NCBI RefSeq assembly: GCF_002159975.1 | Contig: NZ_NFJR01000005.1 | Location: 173,014 to 237,013 of the forward strand | Length of the DNA: 64,000 nucleotides | Direction: 5' to 3' | DNA from: Barnesiella sp. An22 | Lineage (GTDB): Bacteria > Bacteroidota > Bacteroidia > Bacteroidales > Barnesiellaceae | Part shown: piece by piece, positions 28,324 to 38,952 of the stretch | How positions within the stretch are numbered: position 1 is the first letter of the stretch | How the letters are laid out: each line of letters opens with the position of its first letter | Made by a program: the position numbers and the translations under genes | Notes under the pieces: generated by a model | What the model was told of the DNA's origin: nothing | Database searches by the model: none | What the model saw: the letters and a program-made list of their open reading frames with translations, nothing else

Positions 28324-29084
28324 AAGAGAATCAAGCACTTTCGGAATCGCCCGTCCAGCCGGTCTACACCCACAGCTATACGGTAGAACCGGCCGAGGCC
28401 AATGCCCAACAGGAGCTGCCCTTGCCCCTGCTGGTGAAGCGGATACTCGAGGTAGCCACGCTGCATGCCGAATCGTGGGGCATCGGGTACAGCGACCTCA
28501 TCAAACAGCGGCAAGTGTGGGTACTCTCGCGACTGAGTATCGAGATGACCCGCTACCCACGCATCCACGAGAACTACACGCTCGAGACTTGGATCGAGGG
28601 GTACAACAAGCACTTCTCGTCGCGCAACTTTGCCATCTACGGGGCCGACGGAACCCCCTGCGGCTATGCCCGCACGATATGGGTGGTAATCGACCTGGAG
28701 ACCCGGGCATCGGTCGACCTCAGCCAGCTCGACTACATCGCCCGCAACATCACCGACCGTCCCTGCCCCATCGACAAGCAGTCGCGAGTGCGCGACGTGC
28801 ACGACGACCATCCCGCCACGCATCGCGTGGGATACATCGACATCGACCTCAACCGGCACGTCAACAGCGTGAAGTATATCGAGCATCTGCTCGACCTCTT
28901 CGACCTCGAGCGCTACGACCGCCAGCAGGTGCACCGCTTCGAAATCAGCTATGCCAACGAGGCCCGTTACGGCACCCCGCTGCAACTGCTCAAAGCCGAG
29001 GAGGCGCCCGACAACTTCGCCCTCGAGATACGCGACGACCAGACCATCTATTGCAAAGGACGAATCATTTTTGAAAACAGATAA
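28320..29084 (+). CDS. Acyl-ACP thioesterase (FatA/B type)
   Basis: 254 residues, two hot-dog folds: first about 10-140 (VATLHAESWGIGYSDL, WVLSRLSIEMTRYPR), second about 150-250 with DIDLNRHVNSVKYIEHLLD, the Asn/His active-site block of acyl-ACP thioesterases. It would release fatty acids from acyl carrier protein in the cytoplasm. It sits between ilvN and ilvC with a 4-nt overlap, an arrangement I recall as conserved in Bacteroidales. A link to branched-chain fatty acids made from valine/leucine-derived primers is plausible but inferred. Confidence 0.88.
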   Translation: MKENQALSESPVQPVYTHSYTVEPAEANAQQELPLPLLVKRILEVATLHAESWGIGYSDLIKQRQVWVLSRLSIEMTRYPRIHENYTLETWIEGYNKHFSSRNFAIYGADGTPCGYARTIWVVIDLETRASVDLSQLDYIARNITDRPCPIDKQSRVRDVHDDHPATHRVGYIDIDLNRHVNSVKYIEHLLDLFDLERYDRQQVHRFEISYANEARYGTPLQLLKAEEAPDNFALEIRDDQTIYCKGRIIFENR

Positions 29085-29118
29085 ATACAAATTCCATAAC
29101 CTCAAAACGTAAAAGAAC

Positions 29119-30165
29119 ATGGCAATCATGAATTTTGGCGGTGTTGACGAGAACGTAGTTACCCGCGAAGAGTTTCCTTTGGAGAAAGCAAGAGAAGTCC
29201 TCAAGAACGAGACAATCGCCGTTATCGGGTATGGCGTGCAGGGCCCGGGACAGAGCATGAACCTGCGCGACAACGGCTTCAAGGTGATTGTAGGCCAGCG
29301 TAAAAATTCCAAGACCTGGGACAAGGCGGTAGCCGACGGCTGGGTACCCGGCGAAACGCTCTTCGAAATCGAAGAGGCCTGCAAACGGGGCACAATCATC
29401 GAATACCTGCTCTCCGATGCCGCACAAATCGAGGTGTGGCCGCAGGTGAAGAAGCACCTCACGCCGGGCAAGACGCTCTACTTCTCGCACGGCTTTGCCA
29501 TCACCTATAAAGAGCGTACAGGCATCGTGCCTCCCGCCGATGTCGACGTGGTACTGGTAGCCCCCAAGGGGTCGGGTACGAGTCTGCGCCGCATGTTCCT
29601 GCAAGGCCGCGGCCTCAACTCGAGCTACGCCGTATTCCAGGATGCGACCGGGCACGCCAAGGAGAAAGTATTGGCTCTGGGTATCGGGGTCGGCTCGGGC
29701 TATCTGTTCGAGACCACCTTCAAACGCGAGGTTTACTCCGACCTCACCGGCGAGCGCGGTACCCTCATGGGAGCCATCCAGGGTATTTTTGCCGCCCAGT
29801 ACGACACCCTGCGGGCTCACGGCCACAGCCCCTCGGAGGCCTTCAACGAAACCGTCGAGGAGCTCACCCAGTCGCTCATGCCCCTTATCGCCGAGAACGG
29901 TATGGACTGGATGTATGCCAACTGCTCGACCACGGCTCAACGGGGTGCCCTCGACTGGTGGAAGCGTTTCCGCGACGCCACCAAACCGGTATTCGAAGAG
30001 CTGTATGACGAGGTAGCCAAGGGTAACGAGGCTCAACGCTCGATCGACGCCAACAGCAAGGAGGGATACCGCGAAGGGTTGAACAAGGAGCTGAAGGAGT
30101 TGCGCGACAGCGAAATGTGGCAAGCCGGTGTTACCGTGCGCAAACTGCGCCCCGAAAACAACTGA
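29119..30165 (+). CDS. ilvC: Ketol-acid reductoisomerase
   Basis: Isomerises and reduces acetolactate to dihydroxy-isovalerate with NAD(P)H and magnesium. 348 residues. The nucleotide fold is IAVIGYGVQGPGQSMNLRDNG, followed by the cofactor loop GQRKNSKTW. The basic and hydroxyl residues there suggest NADPH use, but this is not certain. FSHGFAITYKERTG, VLVAPKGSGTSLRR and the helical C-domain (GERGTLMGAIQGIF) are present. It ends the operon; a strong terminator follows 26 bp downstream. Confidence 0.96.
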   Translation: MAIMNFGGVDENVVTREEFPLEKAREVLKNETIAVIGYGVQGPGQSMNLRDNGFKVIVGQRKNSKTWDKAVADGWVPGETLFEIEEACKRGTIIEYLLSDAAQIEVWPQVKKHLTPGKTLYFSHGFAITYKERTGIVPPADVDVVLVAPKGSGTSLRRMFLQGRGLNSSYAVFQDATGHAKEKVLALGIGVGSGYLFETTFKREVYSDLTGERGTLMGAIQGIFAAQYDTLRAHGHSPSEAFNETVEELTQSLMPLIAENGMDWMYANCSTTAQRGALDWWKRFRDATKPVFEELYDEVAKGNEAQRSIDANSKEGYREGLNKELKELRDSEMWQAGVTVRKLRPENN

Positions 30166-30190
30166 TCGAGCCATAGGTTTAGTTTATATA

Positions 30191-30240
30191 GCGAGAGGCC
30201 TCCGTATTCCCGGCTGGGAACGGAGGCCTCTCTCGTTTTT
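30191..30240 (+). terminator. Terminator of the ilv operon
   Basis: GAGAGGCCTCCG (30193-30204) pairs perfectly with CGGAGGCCTCTC (30221-30232), then TCGTTTTTT. Confidence 0.9.
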
Positions 30241-30394
30241 TCCACCATTCGGCATCTTTCCTAGAACGATGTGCACCCGGCCGACCATTTATTCCGTAAC
30301 ATCCTCCATAGCCACATACAAACGTAACTCGACCATCCCCGGGGTGTGTAAGAAGATTTACCCGGCTTTTTGATATTGTATATAAAAATTTCAT

Positions 30395-30402
30395 TATTTT
30401 TG
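30395..30402 (+). promoter_or_regulatory. Candidate -7 box for the glycerophosphodiesterase gene
   Basis: TATTTTTG fits TAnnTTTG. An upstream TTTG at 30369-30372 has a 22-nt spacer, slightly longer than the 19-21 usual. It lies 25 nt before the ATG. Confidence 0.55.
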
Positions 30403-30426
30403 AACAAACCAAAAAACCTGCATTCC

Positions 30427-32337
30427 ATGAAAAAGATTCTCATCGCCCTCTCCTGCCTGGCTCTGACCCCGAGCCTGTTGCAGGCCCAGCCGCAACTGGT
30501 GGGCCACCGGGGCAGCTATTGGGGCGTGGAAAACACGGCCGAAGCCTTTGTCAACGGAGCCCGGGCCGGATACGACGGCCTGGAGTGTGACATCAAGATT
30601 ACGGCCGACGGCGAATATGTAATCTCGCACGACGACGATTTGTCTCGCCTGGGCCATTCGGTCTCGATCGAGGGCTCTACCCTCGCCTCGCTTCAGGAGT
30701 TGGAGTTGAGCCAGACCCGCGGCGATGAAACCTATACCGGCCGACTCTGCACGCTGGCCGAGTATCTCGACATCTGCAACCAGTACGACTGCTTCCCCGT
30801 AATCGAACTGAAATGGTGCACCGGCATACACTCCAACGAATCGGGCAACAACGACTTTTCAAAGATACCCGGTCTCATCGGCCTCATCCGGGAAAAGGGT
30901 CTTGCCGAGAAGGCGGTGATACTCTCGTCGATGAGAGGATGCCTCGAATACATTCGCAGCAACTACCCCGAGATACAGATACAATTCCTCACCGGCCAAT
31001 ACTGGGCCAACCACTTCGACTGGTGTGTCGAACAGGGATTCGACGTAGACATACAAATAGGCTATTTCGACGAGAAGGCCGTCAAGCAGTTTCACGATGC
31101 GGGACTGAAGGTAAACGTGTGGACCGTCAACTCGGAGAGCAACTTCCTCACCTACTACGACTACGGGTGCGACATGATGACGACCGACTACTTCAAGCTA
31201 TCGGACATCACGGCCGACATCTCGGTGGGTATTTCGTCGCTTTGGTCGAAACGGAAAAGCGAACTCTCCTACCTCACGGCCGAAGGACAAAACGCAATGG
31301 GTGTTTATGAGGGGAAACTCTACATACCCAACCGCGAGACGGGCCGCTTCGTGGTAGTCGACGGAACCGACGGCTCCCTCATCGCAGAACACGACACCGG
31401 ACTTTCGGGCCGCAAGATGAGCGGACTGGCCATTACCGACGACGGAGCCATGCTGCTGGGTGGTACCGGTGGCGATTCCGATACACTTTATATCGCACAG
31501 TGCGACCGGGAACAGGGAGACATCGTACAACAGTTTGCCCTGCCCGTACCGGGATTGGGCGAGGCCGACTATCTGGCTGCCACCGGAGCCTTCTATTCGG
31601 CCGAAGGGGGCTATCTGGCCACAGCCGGGAACTCGGGAATGGCAGCTATCATACCCTTTGCCAACGGTACGTTTGGCGAGCCTCGCGTCATACCGGGTCA
31701 CGGCATGACGGCCCCCGCTTCGCAAGCGGTCATCCGCGATGCGAGTTCGTTCTTCATCACCGGACAATACTGCCCCCGCAAACTCTACAACCTCAACGGC
31801 GAAGTAATCGGTGAGTTCGGCGAAGAGAGACCGGCCACCGATGCTTCGAGTGCCGTATGCTTCACATTAGGCGGGAAAGAGATTTTCGTCTCGGCCGAGA
31901 ATAAGGTAGGCATTCTCAAAGTATTCAACATTACCGGCGGACTGGCACAAGCTACTGTTATCGGCAACACCACCCCGGCCATGGGACGTGGAGCCAATGC
32001 CAACCTCACCACCCCGCTGTGCGTGGAGTATGTCGACGACTATGCCATCGTCTACTTGCTGGCACCCAACAACGGCATGGCGGCCTACAAGATTTACCGG
32101 CGGGGCGCCTCGACCGTAGAGCCGGCAACAGACGACGGAATCCGCATCTTTGCCAGCGACAGTCTTATTCAGGTCGAGGGTGTCGCTCCGGGCCAATCCA
32201 TTGCCGTATATGACCTCAAGGGACGGCTTATCCAAAGCACGGTGGCAGAGAGCGGCTGCACAACAATAACAAACTCCCAACCCGGGCAAACCTATATCGT
32301 AGTCACCTCGGGCCAGGCTGTCAAAGTATGTCTGTAA
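30427..32337 (+). CDS. Secreted glycerophosphodiester phosphodiesterase fused to a propeller-like domain
   Basis: Start chosen at ATG 30427, which opens the signal peptide MKKILIALSCLALTPSLLQAQ. About 636 residues. Residues 22-270 are a GDPD catalytic domain: VGHRGSYWGVENTAEAF, ECDIKITADGEYVISHDDDLSRLG, FPVIELKW and NVWTVNSESNF. This family hydrolyses glycerophosphodiesters to glycerol-3-phosphate and an alcohol. Residues of about 285-565 form a repeated beta-rich region resembling a YncE/SMP-type propeller. The last 60 residues (SIAVYDLKGRLIQSTV..) look like a type IX sorting tail. Fusion of GDPD to a propeller suggests a secreted enzyme anchored to a polymeric substrate, which is inference. 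Confidence 0.8.
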   Translation: MKKILIALSCLALTPSLLQAQPQLVGHRGSYWGVENTAEAFVNGARAGYDGLECDIKITADGEYVISHDDDLSRLGHSVSIEGSTLASLQELELSQTRGDETYTGRLCTLAEYLDICNQYDCFPVIELKWCTGIHSNESGNNDFSKIPGLIGLIREKGLAEKAVILSSMRGCLEYIRSNYPEIQIQFLTGQYWANHFDWCVEQGFDVDIQIGYFDEKAVKQFHDAGLKVNVWTVNSESNFLTYYDYGCDMMTTDYFKLSDITADISVGISSLWSKRKSELSYLTAEGQNAMGVYEGKLYIPNRETGRFVVVDGTDGSLIAEHDTGLSGRKMSGLAITDDGAMLLGGTGGDSDTLYIAQCDREQGDIVQQFALPVPGLGEADYLAATGAFYSAEGGYLATAGNSGMAAIIPFANGTFGEPRVIPGHGMTAPASQAVIRDASSFFITGQYCPRKLYNLNGEVIGEFGEERPATDASSAVCFTLGGKEIFVSAENKVGILKVFNITGGLAQATVIGNTTPAMGRGANANLTTPLCVEYVDDYAIVYLLAPNNGMAAYKIYRRGASTVEPATDDGIRIFASDSLIQVEGVAPGQSIAVYDLKGRLIQSTVAESGCTTITNSQPGQTYIVVTSGQAVKVCL

Positions 32338-32345
32338 ATGACTGA

Positions 32346-32897
32346 CTAAAAAAGATACCCCAGCCGCACGTTGAAGGCCGGGCCTACCGACACGCTCTTG
32401 AAATCGGTCGAGGCGAGGTTCAGCCCCCCGCCCAGTTCAAACAGCAGGTGACGGTACCACACCCGACGGAATCCCCAAAAGGGAGTCATCACGAAACCTC
32501 CCGAGTTATCGACATGCCGGCGATAATAGGGCGGCAGATAGTATTGCAGATTGCAGGAGAGGAATCCGCCGCTGTTCTTGAACGCATTCTTCCCGGCCTC
32601 GTAGCGTTTCGAGAGGTTGTAATAGTAGCGCGGTTCCACCGAGAAGACCGGATAGAGGCCCACGCTCCAGCGGTGTTCCCACTCGCCCCAAAAGCTGCTA
32701 TACGACGCATATTGGATGCCGGCCTGAGTTCCGACCCGGGTCACGAGCGAAAACCGGTCGCCCAGCGGGCACTCATAGGCATACATCAATCCGGCCAGTT
32801 CGACCGAAACCGAATGGTTGGAGACAACCTCTTGCGCCGCAAGCGGCGAAAGGCTCAAAACAGCGGTAAAGAGACAAATGAACTTTTTCAATCGCAT
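32346..32897 (-). CDS. Outer-membrane beta-barrel-like protein
   Basis: 183 residues with a signal peptide (MRLKKFICLFTAVLSLSPLAAQ). The rest alternates hydrophobic/aromatic and polar residues (FSVEPRYYYNLSKRY, FLSCNLQYYLPPYY, LLFELGGGLNLAS) and ends in a strand with terminal Phe (NVRLGYLF), typical of small barrels. Convergent with the preceding gene (8 bp apart). Function unknown. Confidence 0.72.
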   Translation of the reverse strand: MRLKKFICLFTAVLSLSPLAAQEVVSNHSVSVELAGLMYAYECPLGDRFSLVTRVGTQAGIQYASYSSFWGEWEHRWSVGLYPVFSVEPRYYYNLSKRYEAGKNAFKNSGGFLSCNLQYYLPPYYRRHVDNSGGFVMTPFWGFRRVWYRHLLFELGGGLNLASTDFKSVSVGPAFNVRLGYLF

Positions 32898-32931
32898 GGC
32901 TATTCTATACTATACTTCAATAGTCATAACG

Positions 32932-32968
32932 AAAAAAAAGAGGCGCCCCCTACTCGGGAGAGCGCCTC
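32932..32968 (-). terminator. Terminator of pyrG-yidC
   Basis: On the minus strand GAGGCGC and GCGCCTC (plus 32962-32968 / 32940-32946) pair and are followed by eight T (plus 32932-32939). Confidence 0.88.
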
Positions 32969-32993
32969 TCCCATATAAAATATCTAAAACGGC

Positions 32994-34892
32994 TTAACGG
33001 CGACGTTGCTGTTTGGCACGTTGTTTCTGTTGCTCGCGCAGGGCAGCCTGCTGCTGGCGTTGAGCCTCTTCGAGGCGAGCCATGAAGCCGCTCTTCTTAC
33101 GGGGTTTCTTCTGGTTCTCTTTCAGCTCGGCCAATACCTTCTCTTCGTTGATACACTTACGGAAAGCGTAGGTTTGAATAATGGTAATCAACAACGAGAG
33201 GAAGTAGTAGTAGCTCAAACCGGCCGAATAGTTGTTGAAGAATACCAGGAACATGATGGGCATGAGGTACATCATGAATTTCATACCGGGCATCTGTTGT
33301 TGGCCGGCCGTGTTCTGCATGTTGATTTTGGTATAAATCAAGTTGGTGATGGTCATCAACAGACAGAAAAGGCTGATGTGGTTGCCGAAGTAAGGCGTGA
33401 TGAGCGGTATGTAGGTATCCCAACTTACGATGGCATCGTAGGTCGAAAGGTCTTTGGCCCACAGGAACGATTCACCTCGCAGCTCGATAGACGAGGGGAA
33501 GAAGGTGAACATGGCAATGAGGATAGGCATCTGCAACAGCAGCGGCAGACAGCCACCCATGGGGTTGACACCCGCCTTGCTGTACAGGTCCATCGTGAGT
33601 CGCTGACGCTCCATGGCATTCTCCTGCCCCGGGTACTTGTCGTTAATCTCCTTGATTTGCGGAGCCAGTACCCGCATGCGGGCCTGCGACTTGTACGACT
33701 TGTAGGTGAAGGGGAAGAGGACGAGTTTGATGAAAATCGTCAACAACAGAATGATGACACCGTAGTTGCTGAAGAACTTGCCGAGGAAGGTGAAGACCGG
33801 GATGACGATAAGGGTGTTGATCCAGCGGAAGAACTTGTAGCCCAGCGGCACGAGTTTGTCGAGGTCGAGGGTCTGGTCGCCCGAACGGCCGTCGTCATAC
33901 GACGACAACAGGGGGTACGAGTTGGGTCCCAGGAAGATGTTGAAACCGGCCACCTGCGGCTCTTTCGAGTCGTAGTCGATGGTGCTCTCGGCGTGGAAAC
34001 GCTTCAGGTACTTACCCTCTTTGAAAGACTCCGAAGTGAAGGCTCCGTCGTTGAACTTGCCGTCGGCAATGAAGGCGGTCGAGAAGAACTGGTTTTTGAA
34101 ACCGATCCATTTGAGACTGGTGGTCGCCTTCTCGTCGTCGCTGCCCGATTCGCTCAGGTGCTCTACGTCGTCGCCGGCAAACTTGTAATAGAGGGCACTG
34201 TTACGCTCCTCGAACATACGTCCCTGCTCCTGACGACGCATCGTCTGGTCCCAGATGAAATCCCAGTAGACCACGCTCGAGGGGATGACCCGGTCCATAT
34301 CCTTCTGCCAGATGTCCATCTTGAGCATATAGCTGTCTTCGGGCAAGGTGTAGCGGATACCCAGCCGGCTGCCGTTGGCCAGTGTCAGCGTCATGTCTAC
34401 GGTACTGTCGTTGACTACCGGCTCGAAGTAGAGGTCGCGGGTATCGATTACCCGGGCATTGGTGCGCACGATGAAGCCATAGTCGTTTTCGTTGCCGGTG
34501 AAGAGAGTCACCTGCGTCGAGTCGTAGGCCATATAATCGTTGAGCACGGCCTCGTAGAGGCGGCCGCCCTTGTTCGAAAACTTCAGGGTCACCTTGTTGT
34601 TCGAGAGAGTTGTAAACTCTTCGGTACCCTCGGCACAGGGAGCAAATTCGCCAAACTGAGCCACCAGACCGGCCTGCTTGAGCGAGTCGGCCATCTCGGG
34701 CGAGAGGGTATCGGTTTGAGCCGGAGCGGCTGCCTCAGCGGCCTCGGCCATACGTTCTGCCTCGACGGCAGCAATAGAGTCGTTGTACCGACGTTGAGCT
34801 TCCAACTGCTCGGGCGATGGCTGCATCCACCACGAGAAGAGCAGCACGACCACTACCATCAGTACAAGACCTAAAATCGTGTTCTTGTCCAT
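32994..34892 (-). CDS. yidC: Membrane protein insertase YidC
   Basis: Inserts and folds inner-membrane proteins. 632 residues, the length usual in Bacteroidetes. N-terminal membrane anchor (ILGLVLMVVVVLLFSWWM), a large periplasmic beta-domain (about 60-370), then the conserved membrane core (FFSNYGVIILLLTIFIKLVLFPFTYKSY, GVNPMGGCLPLLLQMPILIAMFTFF, then the last helices). It ends in a very basic tail (EQQKQRAKQQRRR) that may contact ribosomes. Starts 26 bp after the pyrG stop, so one operon; a strong terminator follows. Confidence 0.95.
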   Translation of the reverse strand: MDKNTILGLVLMVVVVLLFSWWMQPSPEQLEAQRRYNDSIAAVEAERMAEAAEAAAPAQTDTLSPEMADSLKQAGLVAQFGEFAPCAEGTEEFTTLSNNKVTLKFSNKGGRLYEAVLNDYMAYDSTQVTLFTGNENDYGFIVRTNARVIDTRDLYFEPVVNDSTVDMTLTLANGSRLGIRYTLPEDSYMLKMDIWQKDMDRVIPSSVVYWDFIWDQTMRRQEQGRMFEERNSALYYKFAGDDVEHLSESGSDDEKATTSLKWIGFKNQFFSTAFIADGKFNDGAFTSESFKEGKYLKRFHAESTIDYDSKEPQVAGFNIFLGPNSYPLLSSYDDGRSGDQTLDLDKLVPLGYKFFRWINTLIVIPVFTFLGKFFSNYGVIILLLTIFIKLVLFPFTYKSYKSQARMRVLAPQIKEINDKYPGQENAMERQRLTMDLYSKAGVNPMGGCLPLLLQMPILIAMFTFFPSSIELRGESFLWAKDLSTYDAIVSWDTYIPLITPYFGNHISLFCLLMTITNLIYTKINMQNTAGQQQMPGMKFMMYLMPIMFLVFFNNYSAGLSYYYFLSLLITIIQTYAFRKCINEEKVLAELKENQKKPRKKSGFMARLEEAQRQQQAALREQQKQRAKQQRRR

Positions 34893-34918
34893 TCTTCAGT
34901 TTTGAGATTACTAAAAAT

Positions 34919-36547
<1,629 letters not shown>

Positions 36548-36635
36548 CTACGGGGCACAAAATTAAGAAAAATAATCTACATACCTGCATAATGTACCGG
36601 AGAATTATTTGCAGATGAGAAAACCCGGTTTCCTT

Positions 36636-36827
36636 TTTGCCACTCCGCACGCTTTTCGCTATCTTTGGATAGACAGGCGCGGTTCGGCAAAATCAAAATT
36701 GAAAACTACGTTTTCTTTTGTCTCTGCGCTCTCCTTTTGCTATCTTTGTTACACGAAGAAAGATGGCGGTTCGGCCAAGCAAATAATGCTAGCATTTTTG
36801 CTTGTCGCTCACCTTTTGCTATCTTTG
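36636..36827 (+). repeat. Three tandem promoters in about 80-bp repeats
   Basis: Three copies of a complete promoter: TTTG 36636-36639 / 20 nt / TATCTTTG 36660-36667; TTTG 36717-36720 / 20 nt / TATCTTTG 36741-36748; TTTG 36797-36800 / 19 nt / TATCTTTG 36820-36827. Period 81 and 79 bp. Similarity extends beyond the boxes: each copy has a pyrimidine-rich spacer ending CTTTTnGC before the -7 box, and copies 1 and 2 share GGTTCGGC(A/C)AA downstream. They fill most of the 394-bp gap 36521-36914 and point to the DUF3078 gene. Confidence 0.8.
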
Positions 36828-36914
36828 TAAAATAATTTAACAAGAGGAAAATGTCCTGCCGGGGTTTCATGCTCCGAGACATGGATTTACAAACGACAAA
36901 ATATATACGACTCT

Positions 36915-38369
36915 ATGGGTTCACGAATGACCACACTTCTTATCGGTATTCTTTCTGTAACCGGTTTATCGGCCACAACCGTAGCTCCCGCCGACAGTAC
37001 GGCCAGTGCCGCTCAGCCCTTGCCGGCCGATACCACCCTTGTAGCCGACAGCCTGGCAGCACGGCCTGCACAGGTTACTCCCTTTGACTCGATACAATAC
37101 CAGCAAGAGGCCGACAAGAGGCTGCTCTCGTTGATGGAGACCGACACGACCGAACAGATGTTGCCGGTCATCAAGATGCTGCGAATGCTCGAATATGCCG
37201 ACAGCATAAAGGCGGCACAGGGTTCGAACGAAATTCCGGTGAACCCGCTGTTCCTTCCCATCGTATTCAAGGAACAGATGTCGACCCCGCTGCAACATCT
37301 GCCGGAGGCTGACAACAACCCCTTCAAGCCCCGTTCGCTCACCGTAAACGACCAGTGGCTGCAACGGGAGATTGAGCGGGAGAAGACTCGCGAAATGGCA
37401 CAGAACTATGTGATTGTCAACTATCCGAAGATGATTCACTACAACCTCGACAATCTGCCCGAGGTTCCCAAGCAATACATCATCGAAAACGACCCGGTGA
37501 AACATGTACTCTCGATTAAGGAGAAACCGCTTATCATCAAAAACGATGTGGGCAAGGAGAAGATAAAGCTGAAACGCTGGGTCGTCAACTTCCAGTCGGC
37601 CATACAGTTCTCGCAGGTCTATGTATCGGAGAACTGGTATCAGGGCGGAACCAGCAACGTGAACCTGCTGAGCGACCAACAGTTCTCCATCAAATACAAC
37701 GACCCCAAAGAGCAGCGCATCCTGTTCGAGAACCTGGTGCAATGGCGTTTGAATATCAACAGCGCCCCCGAAGACACGCTGCGCTCGGTGCGTGTGAGCG
37801 AGGACCTGTTCCAGATTAACTCGAAATTCGGTCTCAAGGCTTACAACAAATGGTACTACACGGCCACCCTCAACTTCAAGACCCAGTTCCTCTCGAGCTA
37901 TACGGCCAACACCAACGACAAGGTGGCTGCCTTCCTGTCGCCGGCCGAGTTGAATATCGGTTTAGGTATGTCGTACCAGTACAAGAACGACAAGAAACAG
38001 TTCGAGACGTCGATATCGCTCTCGCCCCTCTCCTACAACCTGCAGTTCATCATCGACAACGATATGGACCCCAGTAGCTTCGGCATCAAATCGGGCAAGA
38101 GCATGAACCAATACGGTTCGTCGTTCGAGGGTCGCATCAAGTGGGAGTTCTACCACAACATGGTGTGGACCTGCCGCCTCTTCTACTTTACCAGCTACGA
38201 CCATGTGCAGGGCGACTGGGAAAATACGTTCGACTTCATACTCAACCGCTTCTTCTCGACGCGACTGTTTGTGCACCTGCGCTACGACGATGCGTTGGCC
38301 TTGAACAAAGACTTGGGGCACTTCCAGTTGAAAGAGTTGCTCAGTTTCGGATTTAACTACAAGTTCTGA
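36915..38369 (+). CDS. DUF3078 outer-membrane barrel protein
   Basis: 484 residues, signal peptide (MGSRMTTLLIGILSVTGLSATT). About 30-220 is a variable linker region; the C-terminal half is the DUF3078 domain (QFSQVYVSENWYQGGTSNVNLLS.., FGLKAYNKWYYTATLNFKTQFLSSY, AFLSPAELNIGLGMSYQY). It ends in barrel strands with Phe at the C-terminus. The family is restricted to Bacteroidetes, function unknown. Expressed from three tandem promoters. Its stop codon shares one base with the next start (TGATG), so translation is coupled. Confidence 0.82.
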   Translation: MGSRMTTLLIGILSVTGLSATTVAPADSTASAAQPLPADTTLVADSLAARPAQVTPFDSIQYQQEADKRLLSLMETDTTEQMLPVIKMLRMLEYADSIKAAQGSNEIPVNPLFLPIVFKEQMSTPLQHLPEADNNPFKPRSLTVNDQWLQREIEREKTREMAQNYVIVNYPKMIHYNLDNLPEVPKQYIIENDPVKHVLSIKEKPLIIKNDVGKEKIKLKRWVVNFQSAIQFSQVYVSENWYQGGTSNVNLLSDQQFSIKYNDPKEQRILFENLVQWRLNINSAPEDTLRSVRVSEDLFQINSKFGLKAYNKWYYTATLNFKTQFLSSYTANTNDKVAAFLSPAELNIGLGMSYQYKNDKKQFETSISLSPLSYNLQFIIDNDMDPSSFGIKSGKSMNQYGSSFEGRIKWEFYHNMVWTCRLFYFTSYDHVQGDWENTFDFILNRFFSTRLFVHLRYDDALALNKDLGHFQLKELLSFGFNYKF

Positions 38370-38938
38370 TGAAAGCGGCGGCCTGGCTTCTGGTGTGTGC
38401 GGGATTCATCCTGAGCTCTTCGTCGATAGCCGACGAAGAGTGCCGCTACGACGACAAACCGCCCTATCGCAGCTTCATTCTCGAAGGGTACAGCGAGGCC
38501 AGTGCCCGACACTACTTCGATACGGCCCCTATCGATAATTGGGAAGGTATATGGCTGATGACCGAGACCGGAGAGCGAGTATCGATCGAGCGTTTCAAGG
38601 ATGTGAGATTTTCCGAAATCTTCACCCATCGCATTGTCAAATTGGAGTCGTCGGTCCGAACCGAGACACCCATGGGTACAGTCGTGGGATATTTGACTCG
38701 CGGCGTGGAAGCTAACACCTGCTTCGTATGGCTCTACAAGCACCGGCTGACAGGCTCGATTCTCATCAAGCCCAAGCGTTATTCGGCCCGTCTGACAACC
38801 GATCTGAACGGTATCGTCTTTTGGGGCAACAAGACCAAAAACCTGGGCGACCTTTTCGACCCACGTTCGGGTTTTGTCAAAATCTATCCCCAACAACTCC
38901 CCGACGATACCGAAAACCGGGAAATCCGCTATCTGTAA
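38369..38938 (+). CDS. Exported protein of unknown function, coupled to the DUF3078 gene
   Basis: 189 residues with a signal peptide (MKAAAWLLVCAGFILSSSSIADE). Mature part has WEGIWLMTETGERVSIER and WLYKHRLTGSILIKP, a beta-rich lipocalin-like look (weak). ATG overlaps the previous TGA by one base. Family not recognised. Convergent with the lipoprotein gene 14 bp away. Confidence 0.65.
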   Translation: MKAAAWLLVCAGFILSSSSIADEECRYDDKPPYRSFILEGYSEASARHYFDTAPIDNWEGIWLMTETGERVSIERFKDVRFSEIFTHRIVKLESSVRTETPMGTVVGYLTRGVEANTCFVWLYKHRLTGSILIKPKRYSARLTTDLNGIVFWGNKTKNLGDLFDPRSGFVKIYPQQLPDDTENREIRYL

Positions 38939-38952
38939 AAAAACAATTACAA

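Noticed and set aside
33006..34874. 622-codon open frame opposite yidC, and similar long frames opposite pyrG and the dTDP-sugar genes
   Set aside because: Same codon-bias artefact; sense genes are conserved and full length.
36609..36830. 73-codon plus-strand frame upstream of the DUF3078 gene
   Set aside because: It is generated by the tandem promoter repeats; the translation simply repeats with them.
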